Source of the DNA: Chryseobacterium sp. CH25
GTDB lineage: Bacteria > Bacteroidota > Bacteroidia > Flavobacteriales > Weeksellaceae
Length of the DNA stretch: 64,000 bases
Assembly: GCF_004119455.1 (NCBI RefSeq)
Contig: NZ_NRQT01000001.1
Location: forward strand, 1,178,001-1,242,000
Reading direction: 5' to 3'
Shown: piece by piece, positions 8,768-17,341 of the stretch
Numbering within the stretch: the stretch's first letter is position 1
Layout: every line of letters begins with the position of its first letter
Position numbers and translations under genes: made by a program
Notes under the pieces: generated by a model
What the model was told of the DNA's origin: nothing
The model's input: the letters and a program-made list of their open reading frames with translations, nothing else
Databases searched by the model: none

Positions 8768-9235
8768 TTATTTTTTCTTCACAGCATAAACAGATGCTCC
8801 TCTTAGCCATTGGTATTTCAGGTTTCTGTCTTTAGCTATAAAACGATATCCTTCTAATTTTTTCAGATATAAATACATGGAATCTTTTTGCAGTTTTAAC
8901 TTATGGGGAGATAAAAACATCATCGGCATATCTAAAACTGAATCTCTTACCGTCTTTAAGACTTTTCCTGATTTTACCTTATAAAGAAAAAATGCTTTTC
9001 CACGACCTTTTGAACTGTCTGCCAGCTTTACTTCTGAACTTGCCAAAACCAGCTCACTGCCATCAAAACATTCTTCTTCGTCCATAATATAAGCCTTTCC
9101 TTCCTGACGTTCATCTGCGAAAAGGTCTTCTTCGTACTGACCGGGACTTTCATATTTTTTTTCACAGCTTACTAAAAAAGCCATCAATAATAGAGGTAAA
9201 CTGATCGCAAACTTAATTTTCATTTTAATATTCAT
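8768..9235 (-). CDS. Hypothetical lipoprotein
   Basis: 155 residues. A lipoprotein signal (FAISLPLLLMAFLVSCEKKYES) puts the lipid-anchored Cys at about residue 24. The mature part starts with an acidic stretch (YEEDLFADERQEGKAYIMDEEEC) and then basic, strand-rich sequence ending YAVKKK. I recognise no domain. The start could be at 9235 or at the next in-frame ATG (9223, MKIKF). It lies between the terminator of the tssBC genes and mutY, whose -7 box begins only a few bases beyond the stop, so the two genes are tightly packed. Confidence 0.7.
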   Translation of the reverse strand: MNIKMKIKFAISLPLLLMAFLVSCEKKYESPGQYEEDLFADERQEGKAYIMDEEECFDGSELVLASSEVKLADSSKGRGKAFFLYKVKSGKVLKTVRDSVLDMPMMFLSPHKLKLQKDSMYLYLKKLEGYRFIAKDRNLKYQWLRGASVYAVKKK

Positions 9236-9250
9236 AGGTATTGGTAGAAA

Positions 9251-9280
9251 AAAACCGATGTAAAAAATGCATCGGTTTTT
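9251..9280 (-). terminator. Terminator of the tssB-tssC operon
   Basis: The arms AAAACCGATG (9251-9260) and CATCGGTTTT (9270-9279) pair perfectly. On the minus strand T-rich sequence follows. It is 23 bases after the tssC stop and could also stop plus-strand transcripts. Confidence 0.8.
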
Positions 9281-9301
9281 ATGATTAAAAATAAGGTATT
9301 A

Positions 9302-10666
9302 TTATTCCTGAGCGTATTCTGCATCCCATTCGTTACCATCATCTCCTTTGTGTCCGTCCAGTTTAATAACGAAACTTTTTGTAGGGAAATAAGGAGTCAT
9401 ACGGATGTCTAACCACACTCTGTCTTTGTTTACTCTATCCTGTTCGAAACGAACAATCTTGAATTTCTCGATCAATTTATCTGGCCCTTTGATATTGTCC
9501 AGGAACGTTACGATCTGTCTTCTCAAATCGTCTTCGTTTTTAGCATTCCAGTTTTCAAAGGCTCTTCTGTTCAGGAAGTCCAGTAATACTTTAGTTACGT
9601 AGTCGAATACACGAACTACTGAATAGGTTTGAAGACCAATGTTGTCTCCAGTAAATAATGTCTTCGCAGAGAAAGCCATAATTTTACCATATTCGTTAAC
9701 CATTGGTACAAGACCCATTTTTTCCAACTGAGAAATTTCACTTTTCTTCAATTCGAATTTTACAGCGTCTACTTCGTTGATGTTACCATGTTTTTTACCT
9801 GCCGCTACCTGAGACATCAGTGTTTTATGGATTTTTCCTGCTAATGAAGTGGAAGGTGGAAGTTCTACGTTCTCTTCTTCTCCTACTTCTTCTGCTTTAC
9901 CACGTCCTACTAACCAGTTACAAGTCATGATCACGTTACTTCTGTGAAGTTCACCACCTGTAAGATTTGCAGAATGGAATAAATCTACTACGTCATCCGG
10001 TTTATCAAGGTTAGCAAAGTCTGTAACCATCATTACCTTGTTCTCGTTACAGATTTTAGCCCATTTTTCAATAACTTTATTAGATCCTAAATATCCAGGG
10101 ATAGCAAGGATTGAATAGTTATCTCTAAGGTCTAAACGGTCGTAGTAATTTTTGAATTCTTCAGAGATGGCATCAATGAATAAAGGATTGTCTAAGTCTG
10201 AAACCTGGTCAAGACTTGCATTAACAATACTTACATTATCCACTTTATCCAATTCTGTATTTTTATAGAATTGAGCTACAGTTCTGTAGTTGGTTTCCAA
10301 CAGACGAACTGCATCCAGTGTATTTTTAAGGTTTTTCTTTAAGTTCTGATCAGCCTGTTGTGCTTTGGTTTTGCAAGTGTCAGCCATTTTATCTGCTGAT
10401 TCGCTGCCTTCTAAAAGGCTTACCCAAAGATTGATCTTCTGAAGAAGTTCTTTTCTTTCGTCTGATTTATTGTTATCGTTAAGGAAGATTTCTTTCCTTG
10501 CTTTTCTGGTTGGGTTCATATTGGCGATACCGTCTACAACGGATTCAACAAAGCCAAAACCTCCCATTTTATTGAGCTCAGCAAGCGGGTTGCCCTTCGG
10601 TTGCCCTGAGTGTTGCTGCTGCTGTCCTTGTTGTTGACTTTCTTGCGCCTGTAATTTGCTATCCAT
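9302..10666 (-). CDS. tssC: T6SS contractile sheath large subunit TssC (subtype iii)
   Basis: 454 residues of the Bacteroidota TssC family. The N-terminus is a Gln-rich tail (QAQESQQQGQQQQ) followed by FGFVESVVDGIANMNPTRKARKEIFL. The core has ILAIPGYLG and DFANLDKPDDV, and RRAFENWNAKNEDDLRRQI lies near the C-terminus, where sheath subunits are most conserved. It pairs with TssB to form the contractile outer sheath around the Hcp tube. It begins 20 bases after the tssB stop in a two-gene operon ended by a strong hairpin. No baseplate, Hcp or ClpV gene is visible in the window. Confidence 0.88.
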   Translation of the reverse strand: MDSKLQAQESQQQGQQQQHSGQPKGNPLAELNKMGGFGFVESVVDGIANMNPTRKARKEIFLNDNNKSDERKELLQKINLWVSLLEGSESADKMADTCKTKAQQADQNLKKNLKNTLDAVRLLETNYRTVAQFYKNTELDKVDNVSIVNASLDQVSDLDNPLFIDAISEEFKNYYDRLDLRDNYSILAIPGYLGSNKVIEKWAKICNENKVMMVTDFANLDKPDDVVDLFHSANLTGGELHRSNVIMTCNWLVGRGKAEEVGEEENVELPPSTSLAGKIHKTLMSQVAAGKKHGNINEVDAVKFELKKSEISQLEKMGLVPMVNEYGKIMAFSAKTLFTGDNIGLQTYSVVRVFDYVTKVLLDFLNRRAFENWNAKNEDDLRRQIVTFLDNIKGPDKLIEKFKIVRFEQDRVNKDRVWLDIRMTPYFPTKSFVIKLDGHKGDDGNEWDAEYAQE

Positions 10667-10686
10667 GATTTAATGTAAGTCTTTAA

Positions 10687-11133
10687 TTATTTTTCAAGTT
10701 CTTGTGCTACTTCTTTTAATACTTCGATGAACGCCGTTCTTGTCTGGTCGTTCTCCAGCATATTACGAAGAATTTTATTGGTTTTCAACTGACGTACAAT
10801 TTTGTTGTACTGCTCCTGCTCCATGCTCAGCTGCTGAAGATAATCAGATTTCTGAGTAAGGCTTTTAGGAGTAAAGTCTCCAAGATTCTGAAAACGGAAT
10901 TCTTCATCAACCAATCCACCTTCTTCTGTTTCATGTTGTACAGATATAGAAGGCTGGAAATGTTTGAAAACATCTTCCACTGTTTTTAATCCTGTTACAA
11001 TTTCAGGGGTATAAGATTCTTCTGTTGTAAGCTGGCTTACTATCAGTGATTTATTTTCCTGTATTTCCTGAATAGCTTCATTAGCGTCTACTTTTACTTC
11101 GTTTCCGCCAACACCATAATTAAACATTGCCAT
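10687..11133 (-). CDS. tssB: T6SS contractile sheath small subunit TssB (subtype iii)
   Basis: 148 residues. It starts MAMFNYGVGGNEVKVDANEAI and contains TVEDVFKHFQPSISV and DEEFRFQNLGDFTPKSL, the hallmark of TssB/VipA proteins (a partner strand followed by the LxDFxP-like motif). The C-terminal half is helical (YNKIVRQLKTNKILRNML). It is the sheath small subunit that interlocks with TssC, encoded just downstream. The upstream intergenic region is shared with a divergent gene of unknown function. Confidence 0.87.
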   Translation of the reverse strand: MAMFNYGVGGNEVKVDANEAIQEIQENKSLIVSQLTTEESYTPEIVTGLKTVEDVFKHFQPSISVQHETEEGGLVDEEFRFQNLGDFTPKSLTQKSDYLQQLSMEQEQYNKIVRQLKTNKILRNMLENDQTRTAFIEVLKEVAQELEK

Positions 11134-11484
11134 ATTATTATTATTTTGAGATTTACTATTTTGGTTTGGATCTGTCTTTTAGTAATTTACAGATAACTCA
11201 GGTAAATTACGAATCCAAAGTTTAAATTTAAAAAAAACTGTAACATACAAAATTTTGTCAAGATTTTTCTTACATTAATTAAATTTACACACATTTATTC
11301 AACATAAAATCAAATCATTACAAGGTCACTAAGCTATGAAAAAATAAATAAAAACAAACCATAGAGTCATAAAATAAAATCCGGAGTGTTTTGCATTTAT
11401 AGAGAACAACAAATATGTATTAAATAAGAATTTCTATGATGTGAGGAAAAATATTCTTTATATTTAAATAAAGTAAACAGTGTG
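11134..11484. other. Divergent intergenic region between tssB and the plus-strand gene
   Basis: About 350 bases, very AT-rich, holding the promoters of both divergent genes. On the minus strand TAAACTTTG near 11216-11224 resembles a -7 box with one extra base. I found no operator repeat and no small gene that I could support. Confidence 0.4.
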
Positions 11485-12531
11485 ATGAAAGATGTAAAGA
11501 TTGCTTTTAGAAAACCAATATATCCTGTTTCAGAAGCATTAGAACAGTATTTGGAAAAACATAACAGAACTACCAAGATCAGGTTTCTGTATGAAGATCT
11601 TTTAAGATTCAGTGACAGCGTGCGTATTCTGGATAAAGACGGTAAAGATACTTTATGGCTGGGGGTGCTGTATCCTGAATTTGAGTTTAAAGAAATAGAG
11701 GCTAATTTAAATAAGATTTATACGCTTCTTCATTCTGACGGGGATGAGGCTACGTTGCCCTATCTGACAGTAGATACAATAGACTTTTGTACTTTTGGAA
11801 ATTCTAAGCCTTTCAGAATCAGGGTAAGAAATATTCTGAATGATAATTATACTAATTTTTATATCAAACAGGCCGATGCCTCCCGTATCTATGGATTGGA
11901 ACTTGAAGATCTGCTTTCTCCCAACCGGATTAATTTTCTGATTTACAAAAACACATTAATAGAGGAACATATTTTGGGAATTCCCGGGGATGTATTTATT
12001 GAGAAACACATGTCCAATTGTACAGAACTTGAAAAGGCACAGATTTCCAAGGAATTTGTGAAATTCAATGAACGTTGTCTTATCGGGCTGCTTGGTGATA
12101 TGCGTTCTTACAATTATGTTATTATTCCTATTCACGATTTTGACCAGGTTATTTACAGAATCCGTCCTATTGATTTTGACCAGCAAAGCTATGAAGGGAA
12201 TCTGAAGGTTTATCTTCCCCAGTATTTCAAAGAAAACAATCCTATGGTTACCATGGTACTGGAAAAACTGAAACCCAATTCTATAGAACAGTATCGTAAA
12301 GAGGTACGTTCACAAATTGTAAAAAGGGTAACCAGCAGCCAAAATAGATTCGATGAACTGATTTCTATTATGAAAAAAGAAGATCTTGCACCGGAAGCCA
12401 ATGTTACTGAACTAAAAACAGCATTACGAAAACTTACCTACGATGTGAACTTCAAATACTGCAAAACCATGGGCGATATTATAGAAACCGGGATAAAGTT
12501 TGTGATCCGGAATTACAAGAAAGCCTATTAA
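11485..12531 (+). CDS. Uncharacterised protein with APH-like kinase catalytic-loop motif
   Basis: 348 residues from the ATG at 11485 (a GTG just before is also in frame). I do not recognise the family. Residues 204-233 contain LGDMRSYN followed by RPIDFD: GDxxxxN and, 20 residues on, IDFD, the spacing of the catalytic and metal-binding loops in aminoglycoside-phosphotransferase/HipA-like kinases. FYIKQADASRIYGLELE (Lys129) could be the ATP-binding lysine strand, and EEHILGIPGD lies between. The kinase reading is inference only. No signal peptide. It is divergent from tssBC, so a role linked to the sheath genes is possible. A bidirectional terminator follows. Confidence 0.65.
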   Translation: MKDVKIAFRKPIYPVSEALEQYLEKHNRTTKIRFLYEDLLRFSDSVRILDKDGKDTLWLGVLYPEFEFKEIEANLNKIYTLLHSDGDEATLPYLTVDTIDFCTFGNSKPFRIRVRNILNDNYTNFYIKQADASRIYGLELEDLLSPNRINFLIYKNTLIEEHILGIPGDVFIEKHMSNCTELEKAQISKEFVKFNERCLIGLLGDMRSYNYVIIPIHDFDQVIYRIRPIDFDQQSYEGNLKVYLPQYFKENNPMVTMVLEKLKPNSIEQYRKEVRSQIVKRVTSSQNRFDELISIMKKEDLAPEANVTELKTALRKLTYDVNFKYCKTMGDIIETGIKFVIRNYKKAY

Positions 12532-12570
12532 AAAGCATCCACCTCAAATTGAGATGGATGCTTTCTTTTT
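12532..12570. terminator. Bidirectional terminator between convergent genes
   Basis: The arms AAAGCATCCA (12532-12541) and TGGATGCTTT (12555-12564) are extended inward by CTCAAATTGAG. T-rich sequence follows on the plus strand. It separates the plus-strand gene ending at 12531 from the minus-strand M13 gene ending at 12591. Confidence 0.8.
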
Positions 12571-12590
12571 CTAACAATTTTTTGGTATGC

Positions 12591-14687
12591 TTACCAAATT
12601 TTTATTCTGTCAGCAGGAGCTTTGTACATTTTATCTCCTGGCTTAATATCAAATGCTTTGATAAATGAATCCTGATTCACCAGTGGCCCGAAAGCTCTGT
12701 ACATTCCCGGAGAGTGCGGATCTGTTTTTACCTGGTTAACCATATATTCATTGGTTGCTTTTGTTCTCCAAACGGTAGCCCAGCTCATAAAGAATCTCTG
12801 ATCCTGAGTAAATCCACTTATTTTTCCTGGGTTTCCTTTATCTTTAAGGTACATCTGAAGGGCATCGTAAGCTACAGCTACCCCACCTAAGTCTCCGATA
12901 TTTTCTCCACTTGTAAATTTACCGTTCACAAAGCTTCCTTTTACCGGTTCGTAAGCACTGTACTGAGCAGCGAGTTGACCAACTTTTGCATCAAAATTCT
13001 TACGGTCCGCTTCAGTCCACCAGTTGTTAAGGTTTCCATCACCATCGAAACGGGAACCACTGTCATCAAAACCGTGAGAAATTTCGTGACCGATTACTGC
13101 TCCAATTCCACCAAAGTTTACCGCTGCATCTGCCTTAGGGTTGTAGAAAGGTGGCTGAAGGATTGCTGCAGGGAATACAATTTCATTGTTTGATCCGCTA
13201 TAGTAAGCATTTACTGTTTGCGGAGACATTCCCCATTCAGTTTTATCAACAGGTTTACCTACTTTATCCAGATTTCTCTGATACTGCCAAGCTGATACAT
13301 TTTGCAGGTTAGCATATAAAGATCCTCCTTGTTTTGGAGATTCTACTTTTAATTGGCTATAATCTTTCCATTTGTCAGGATATGCAATCTTTACCGTAAA
13401 CTTGGATAGTTTTTCCTGAGCTTTTACTTTTGTTTCAGGAGACATCCAATCGATATTCGCAATATGGGTTTTGAATGATTTTAAAAGATAATCAATATAG
13501 GTTTCCATCTGCTGTTTTGCTTCCGGAGTAAAGTATTTGTCTACATATAATTTTCCAAATGCTTCACCAAGAACACCATTCACAAGGGTTAACCCTCTTT
13601 TATTCATAGGACGTTGTTCCTTTTGCCCCTGTAACTCTTTTGCATAGAAATCAAATCTGATCTGTTCAAGATTTTCATCAAGATTGCTGGCATTACCGTT
13701 AATCAGGTGATATTTCAGATAGTCTTTTAATAGAGGTAAGTTTTTCTGGGTAACAAACTGATCCATATTCTGGTAGTATTTCAGTTCACCAATGATTACC
13801 CTGTCTGTATTCACTCCTGCATCCTTAAGATATTTTGCAAGGTCCACGTTTTTCACTAAACCGGATAATTCAGAAACGTTTTTAGGGTTGTATCTTAAAT
13901 TGGCATCTCTGTTTTGCTCTAAAGTCAATAGATAGTTCGCCAGCTGTTTTTCAAAATCTACTACATTCTGTGCTGCCTGAGCTGAATTCTTATATCCTAA
14001 AACTCCGAACAATTTTCCAACATAAGCCTGATATTGTCCTAATGTTTTGGTATTAGCTTCGTTTACTTTCTGATAGTAATCTCTTCCTAAGCCAAGATCC
14101 GGACCTCCAAGATATACAGCGTTCATCTTAGAGTTTTTCATGTCTGCTCCTGCTCTCCATCCGTAGAAAGAATTATCTCCCAGTTTTGTAGCTTCTAAAA
14201 GATATTTCTGAAGATCATTCAGACTTTTAATGCCATCAATTTTTGCCAGATCTGCTTTAATAGGACTCAGTCCGTCTGTATTTCTTTTGGCTGTATCCAT
14301 AAAAGATGCGTAAAGACTTTGAATCTTCTGTCCTTCAGAACCGGCTGGATATGTTTCACTAAGAATTTTGTTTAAAATGTCCAATGAGGCATCATCTACA
14401 TTTTCTCTCAAAGCATTGAAAGATCCCCAATTGGCTTTATCTGAAGGAATCTGTGTAGTTTTCACCCAATTTCCGTTCACATAGCTAAAAAAGTCATCCT
14501 GCGGACGGACAGCTGTATCCATGTAAGATAGATTGATCCCCTCCTCCTTTACTTCTTCTTTTACTGGCGTAGCAACTTTTGCTGCAGCCTCTGTTTTTGT
14601 CTCTGTCCCGGCAGTCTTTGCTGCACCACACGAATTTAGAAATACTATGCCCGAAAAGGCAAGTATACCAATATTTAGCTTTTTCAT
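12591..14687 (-). CDS. M13 family zinc metallopeptidase, lipoprotein
   Basis: 698 residues from the ATG at 14687 (the frame is open to 14711). The lipoprotein signal is MKKLNIGILAFSGIVFLNSCG with lipobox LNSC. The mature start contains VRPQDDFFSYVNGNW, the usual M13/neprilysin N-terminal block. The zinc motif HEISH in IGHEISHGFDDSG (around residue 530) and the third ligand in ENIGDLGGV are intact. The C-terminus ends APADRIKIW. These are envelope peptidases that cut short peptides. The gene is a tandem paralogue of the one at 15019. A TATATTTG promoter box lies 33 bases upstream. Confidence 0.95.
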   Translation of the reverse strand: MKKLNIGILAFSGIVFLNSCGAAKTAGTETKTEAAAKVATPVKEEVKEEGINLSYMDTAVRPQDDFFSYVNGNWVKTTQIPSDKANWGSFNALRENVDDASLDILNKILSETYPAGSEGQKIQSLYASFMDTAKRNTDGLSPIKADLAKIDGIKSLNDLQKYLLEATKLGDNSFYGWRAGADMKNSKMNAVYLGGPDLGLGRDYYQKVNEANTKTLGQYQAYVGKLFGVLGYKNSAQAAQNVVDFEKQLANYLLTLEQNRDANLRYNPKNVSELSGLVKNVDLAKYLKDAGVNTDRVIIGELKYYQNMDQFVTQKNLPLLKDYLKYHLINGNASNLDENLEQIRFDFYAKELQGQKEQRPMNKRGLTLVNGVLGEAFGKLYVDKYFTPEAKQQMETYIDYLLKSFKTHIANIDWMSPETKVKAQEKLSKFTVKIAYPDKWKDYSQLKVESPKQGGSLYANLQNVSAWQYQRNLDKVGKPVDKTEWGMSPQTVNAYYSGSNNEIVFPAAILQPPFYNPKADAAVNFGGIGAVIGHEISHGFDDSGSRFDGDGNLNNWWTEADRKNFDAKVGQLAAQYSAYEPVKGSFVNGKFTSGENIGDLGGVAVAYDALQMYLKDKGNPGKISGFTQDQRFFMSWATVWRTKATNEYMVNQVKTDPHSPGMYRAFGPLVNQDSFIKAFDIKPGDKMYKAPADRIKIW

Positions 14688-14719
14688 TGAAGATAATTTT
14701 TGATTATACACAAACTTAT

Positions 14720-14727
14720 CAAATATA
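14720..14727 (-). promoter_or_regulatory. -7 promoter box of the first M13 gene
   Basis: TATATTTG on the minus strand, an exact TAnnTTTG match, 32 bases ahead of the ATG at 14687. It supports separate transcription of this gene from the upstream paralogue. Confidence 0.6.
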
Positions 14728-14850
14728 CGAACTTTATTGATAGGTGATAAAGGATAATTGGGAATTGATGGGATAATGGTAATTTTTGGGGTTTAAGGTT
14801 TAAAGTTTTAGGAGTAGTAGATGGGAAGTAGAAATATTGTGAATATATAC

Positions 14851-14972
14851 ACCACCCCGTCAAAAATTCTTTGAATTTTCGCCACCCTTCCAGAGAAGGG
14901 GAATAATAGAAGCCATTTTCTATTAATCTTGGTTAAAGTAGTTCCTATACCTCGCCCTATTACCTATACCAT
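14851..14972 (+). repeat. Dispersed palindromic repeat element, copy 1
   Basis: It starts ACCACCCCGTCAAAAATTC, followed by a palindromic AAAATTCTTTGAATTTT block, then CACCCTTCCAGAGAAGGGG, GAAGCCATT, a TTGGTTAA segment and CCTATTACCTAT. The same blocks in the same order occur at 38809-38976. It sits just beyond the terminator of the second M13 gene. It fills most of the non-coding stretch 14688-15018. Confidence 0.8.
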
Positions 14973-14987
14973 CTTTCAAAAACAAAA

Positions 14988-15011
14988 AAACCGCTCATTA
15001 CTGAACGGTTT
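14988..15011 (-). terminator. Terminator of the second M13 gene
   Basis: The arms AAACCGCTCA and TGAACGGTTT (14988-14997, 15002-15011) flank a four-base loop, with A-rich sequence upstream on the plus strand (T-rich on the minus). It lies 8 bases after the stop at 15019. Confidence 0.75.
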
Positions 15012-15018
15012 ATATTTA

Positions 15019-17076
15019 TTACCAGATTTTAATTCTGTCCTCCGGAGCTTTGTATAATTTGTCTCCTTTCTTCACATCGAATGCTTTATAGAATGCATCA
15101 ACGTTGATTAGCGGACCAAAACTTCTGAAGTAACCCGGAGAGTGCGGATCTGTCTTCACCTGGTTGATCATATATTTTTCACTTGATAAAGTTCTCCAAA
15201 CGGTTGCCCAGCTTAGGAAGAATCTTTGATCCTGAGTGAATCCGCTGATTTTTCCTGGATTTCCTTTATCTTTTAAGTACATCTGAAGAGCATCATAAGC
15301 GATATTCACCCCACCTAAGTCAGCGATGTTTTCACCGTTTGTGAAAGTACCGTTTACAAATGTTCCTTTTACTGGCTCATATTTATCATACTGAGCAGCT
15401 AGCGATTTTGTAGCTTTTTCAAAGTTAGCTTTATCTTCTGGTGTCCACCAGTCTACTAAGTTACCGTCTGCATCAAATTGAGCTCCAGAATCATCAAATC
15501 CGTGGCTCATTTCGTGACCGATAACTGCACCAATTCCACCGAAGTTCACCGCTGCATCCGCTTTAGGATTGAAGAATGGCGGTTGAAGGATGGCTGCAGG
15601 GAATACGATTTCGTTATATACAGGATTATAGTAAGCATTTACAGTTTGTGGTGTCATACCCCATTCTGTTTTATCTACCGGTTTCCCGATTTTAGCTAAT
15701 TCTCTGTTGTACTGCCACTCACCAACATGTTGTAAGTTGCTGTATAATGTACCTCCTTTCGCCTCAGAAACGATGTCTAATTTAGAATAATCTTTCCATT
15801 TGTCCGGATATGCTACTTTTACTGTGAATTTATTCAGCTTCTTAAGTGCTTTTTCTTTAGTAGTAGCAGACATCCATGATAGGTTATTGATGTGAACTAC
15901 GAAACTTTTCTTTAAGTAGTCAATTAATTCTACCATCTGAGCTTTAGCTTCAGCCGGGAAGTATTTATCAACATATAGTTTACCGAAAGCTTCGCCTAGG
16001 TTTCTGTTGATTAATTCAAACCCTCTCTTGTTCAATGCTCTTTGTTCTTGTTGCCCGTTTAGGTACTTTCCGAAGAACGCAAACTTCATATCTCCAAGTT
16101 TTTCACTTAAGTAAGAAGCACTTCCGTTAAGCAGGTGGAATTTCAAGTAATCTTTAATGATTGGAAGATTCTGAGCATTTACCAGCTTATCGAAATTTTT
16201 ATAGTAATTCAATTCTCCGATAATTACTCTGTCTGTATTTACCCCAACTTTTTTAAGGTAAGCAGGAATGTCTACTCCTTTTACCAAAGTAGAAAGTTCA
16301 GCCATTGTCTGAGGGTTATACTGAAGGGTATTATCACGGCTCTGCTCATTAGTTAAAAGCGTCTGTGCAATACTTTTTTCATAGCCAACGATATTTTTTG
16401 CTGCATCATCAGCATTTTTATATCCTAATTCCTTCAACATAGAAGCTACATATTTCTGGTATTCAGCAATAGCTTCTGTATTTTTTTCGTTTACTTTCTG
16501 GTAGTAATCTCTTCCTAATCCAAGAGTTGCATCTCCTAAGTAAACAGCATTCATGTTAGAATCCTTTAAATCAGCATATACTCCCCATCCGTAGAAAAGG
16601 TTTTCCCCTTCTTTTGTTACAGAAGTTAAATACGTCTGAAGATCTGCCATATTTTTGATGGCGTCAATTTTATTCAGATTTTCCTGAATTGGTTTGATTC
16701 CATCAGTATTTCTCTTCTGCATATTCATGTAAGAAGCATAAAGATCCTGAATTTTTTTCCCTTCACTTCCGTCAGTAAATTTATCTTTCAAAAGAGAATT
16801 CAGGATAGTCATGGAATTGTTATCCGTATCCTCTCTCAATTTATTAAAGCTTCCCCAACTTGGTTTATCAGCCGGAATTTTAGCTGTTTTCATCCAGGTT
16901 CCGCTCACATAATTATAAAAATCATCCTGTGGGCGTACCGAAGTATCCATTAAACTAAGGTCTAAACCTTTATCTGTGTTGTTAACTGCTACTTTAGCAG
17001 CCGTACCTTGTGCACTCACTGTATTTTGAGAGCAGATCCCTGCTATTAGAAACAAAGAAAGCGTTAGTTTTTTCAT
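15019..17076 (-). CDS. M13 family zinc metallopeptidase, secreted/periplasmic
   Basis: 685 residues, closely similar along its length to the neighbouring M13 protein. It has a cleavable signal peptide (LFLIAGICSQNTVSAQG) instead of a lipobox, so it should be soluble in the periplasm or exported rather than lipid-anchored. The mature start is VRPQDDFYNYVSGTW; the zinc site is HEMSH in IGHEMSHGFDDSG (around residue 520), with ENIADLGGV as third ligand. It ends APEDRIKIW. A TAAATTTG box about 60 bases upstream is its likely promoter, and its own terminator precedes the paralogue. Confidence 0.95.
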   Translation of the reverse strand: MKKLTLSLFLIAGICSQNTVSAQGTAAKVAVNNTDKGLDLSLMDTSVRPQDDFYNYVSGTWMKTAKIPADKPSWGSFNKLREDTDNNSMTILNSLLKDKFTDGSEGKKIQDLYASYMNMQKRNTDGIKPIQENLNKIDAIKNMADLQTYLTSVTKEGENLFYGWGVYADLKDSNMNAVYLGDATLGLGRDYYQKVNEKNTEAIAEYQKYVASMLKELGYKNADDAAKNIVGYEKSIAQTLLTNEQSRDNTLQYNPQTMAELSTLVKGVDIPAYLKKVGVNTDRVIIGELNYYKNFDKLVNAQNLPIIKDYLKFHLLNGSASYLSEKLGDMKFAFFGKYLNGQQEQRALNKRGFELINRNLGEAFGKLYVDKYFPAEAKAQMVELIDYLKKSFVVHINNLSWMSATTKEKALKKLNKFTVKVAYPDKWKDYSKLDIVSEAKGGTLYSNLQHVGEWQYNRELAKIGKPVDKTEWGMTPQTVNAYYNPVYNEIVFPAAILQPPFFNPKADAAVNFGGIGAVIGHEMSHGFDDSGAQFDADGNLVDWWTPEDKANFEKATKSLAAQYDKYEPVKGTFVNGTFTNGENIADLGGVNIAYDALQMYLKDKGNPGKISGFTQDQRFFLSWATVWRTLSSEKYMINQVKTDPHSPGYFRSFGPLINVDAFYKAFDVKKGDKLYKAPEDRIKIW

Positions 17077-17136
17077 TATGATAACAATTTATACAATATG
17101 TATGATTTATTTCTTATTTGTTACTTTTTTGTAAAA

Positions 17137-17144
17137 CAAATTTA
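17137..17144 (-). promoter_or_regulatory. -7 promoter box of the second M13 gene
   Basis: TAAATTTG on the minus strand, an exact TAnnTTTG match, leaving a leader of about 55 bases before the ATG at 17076. Confidence 0.55.
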
Positions 17145-17179
17145 AACAAATGCCATCAGAGTATAATAAGAATTTATAA

Positions 17180-17341
17180 TTCAGCTAGATTTGAAGCTGG
17201 ATGATGGAAACTGGAACTTATTAAAACAGTAAAGAAGAACCAGTATCATTCTTTTTACTTTTTAAATTGATTTTAGGATAACATTCAGTTATGATATCAC
17301 CTAAAATAACTTCCAGCCTCACTCTTCCAGCTTCCAGCCTT
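17180..17341. repeat. CTTCCAG/CTGGAAG 7-base repeat region
   Basis: Two blocks in opposite orientation: GAAGCTGGATGATGGAAAC (about 17192-17210) and, near 17310-17338, CTTCCAGCCTCACTCTTCC followed by AGCTTCCAGCC. Both are built from a degenerate 7-base CTGGAAG unit. They lie between two minus-strand genes. I see no coding potential. Confidence 0.55.
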
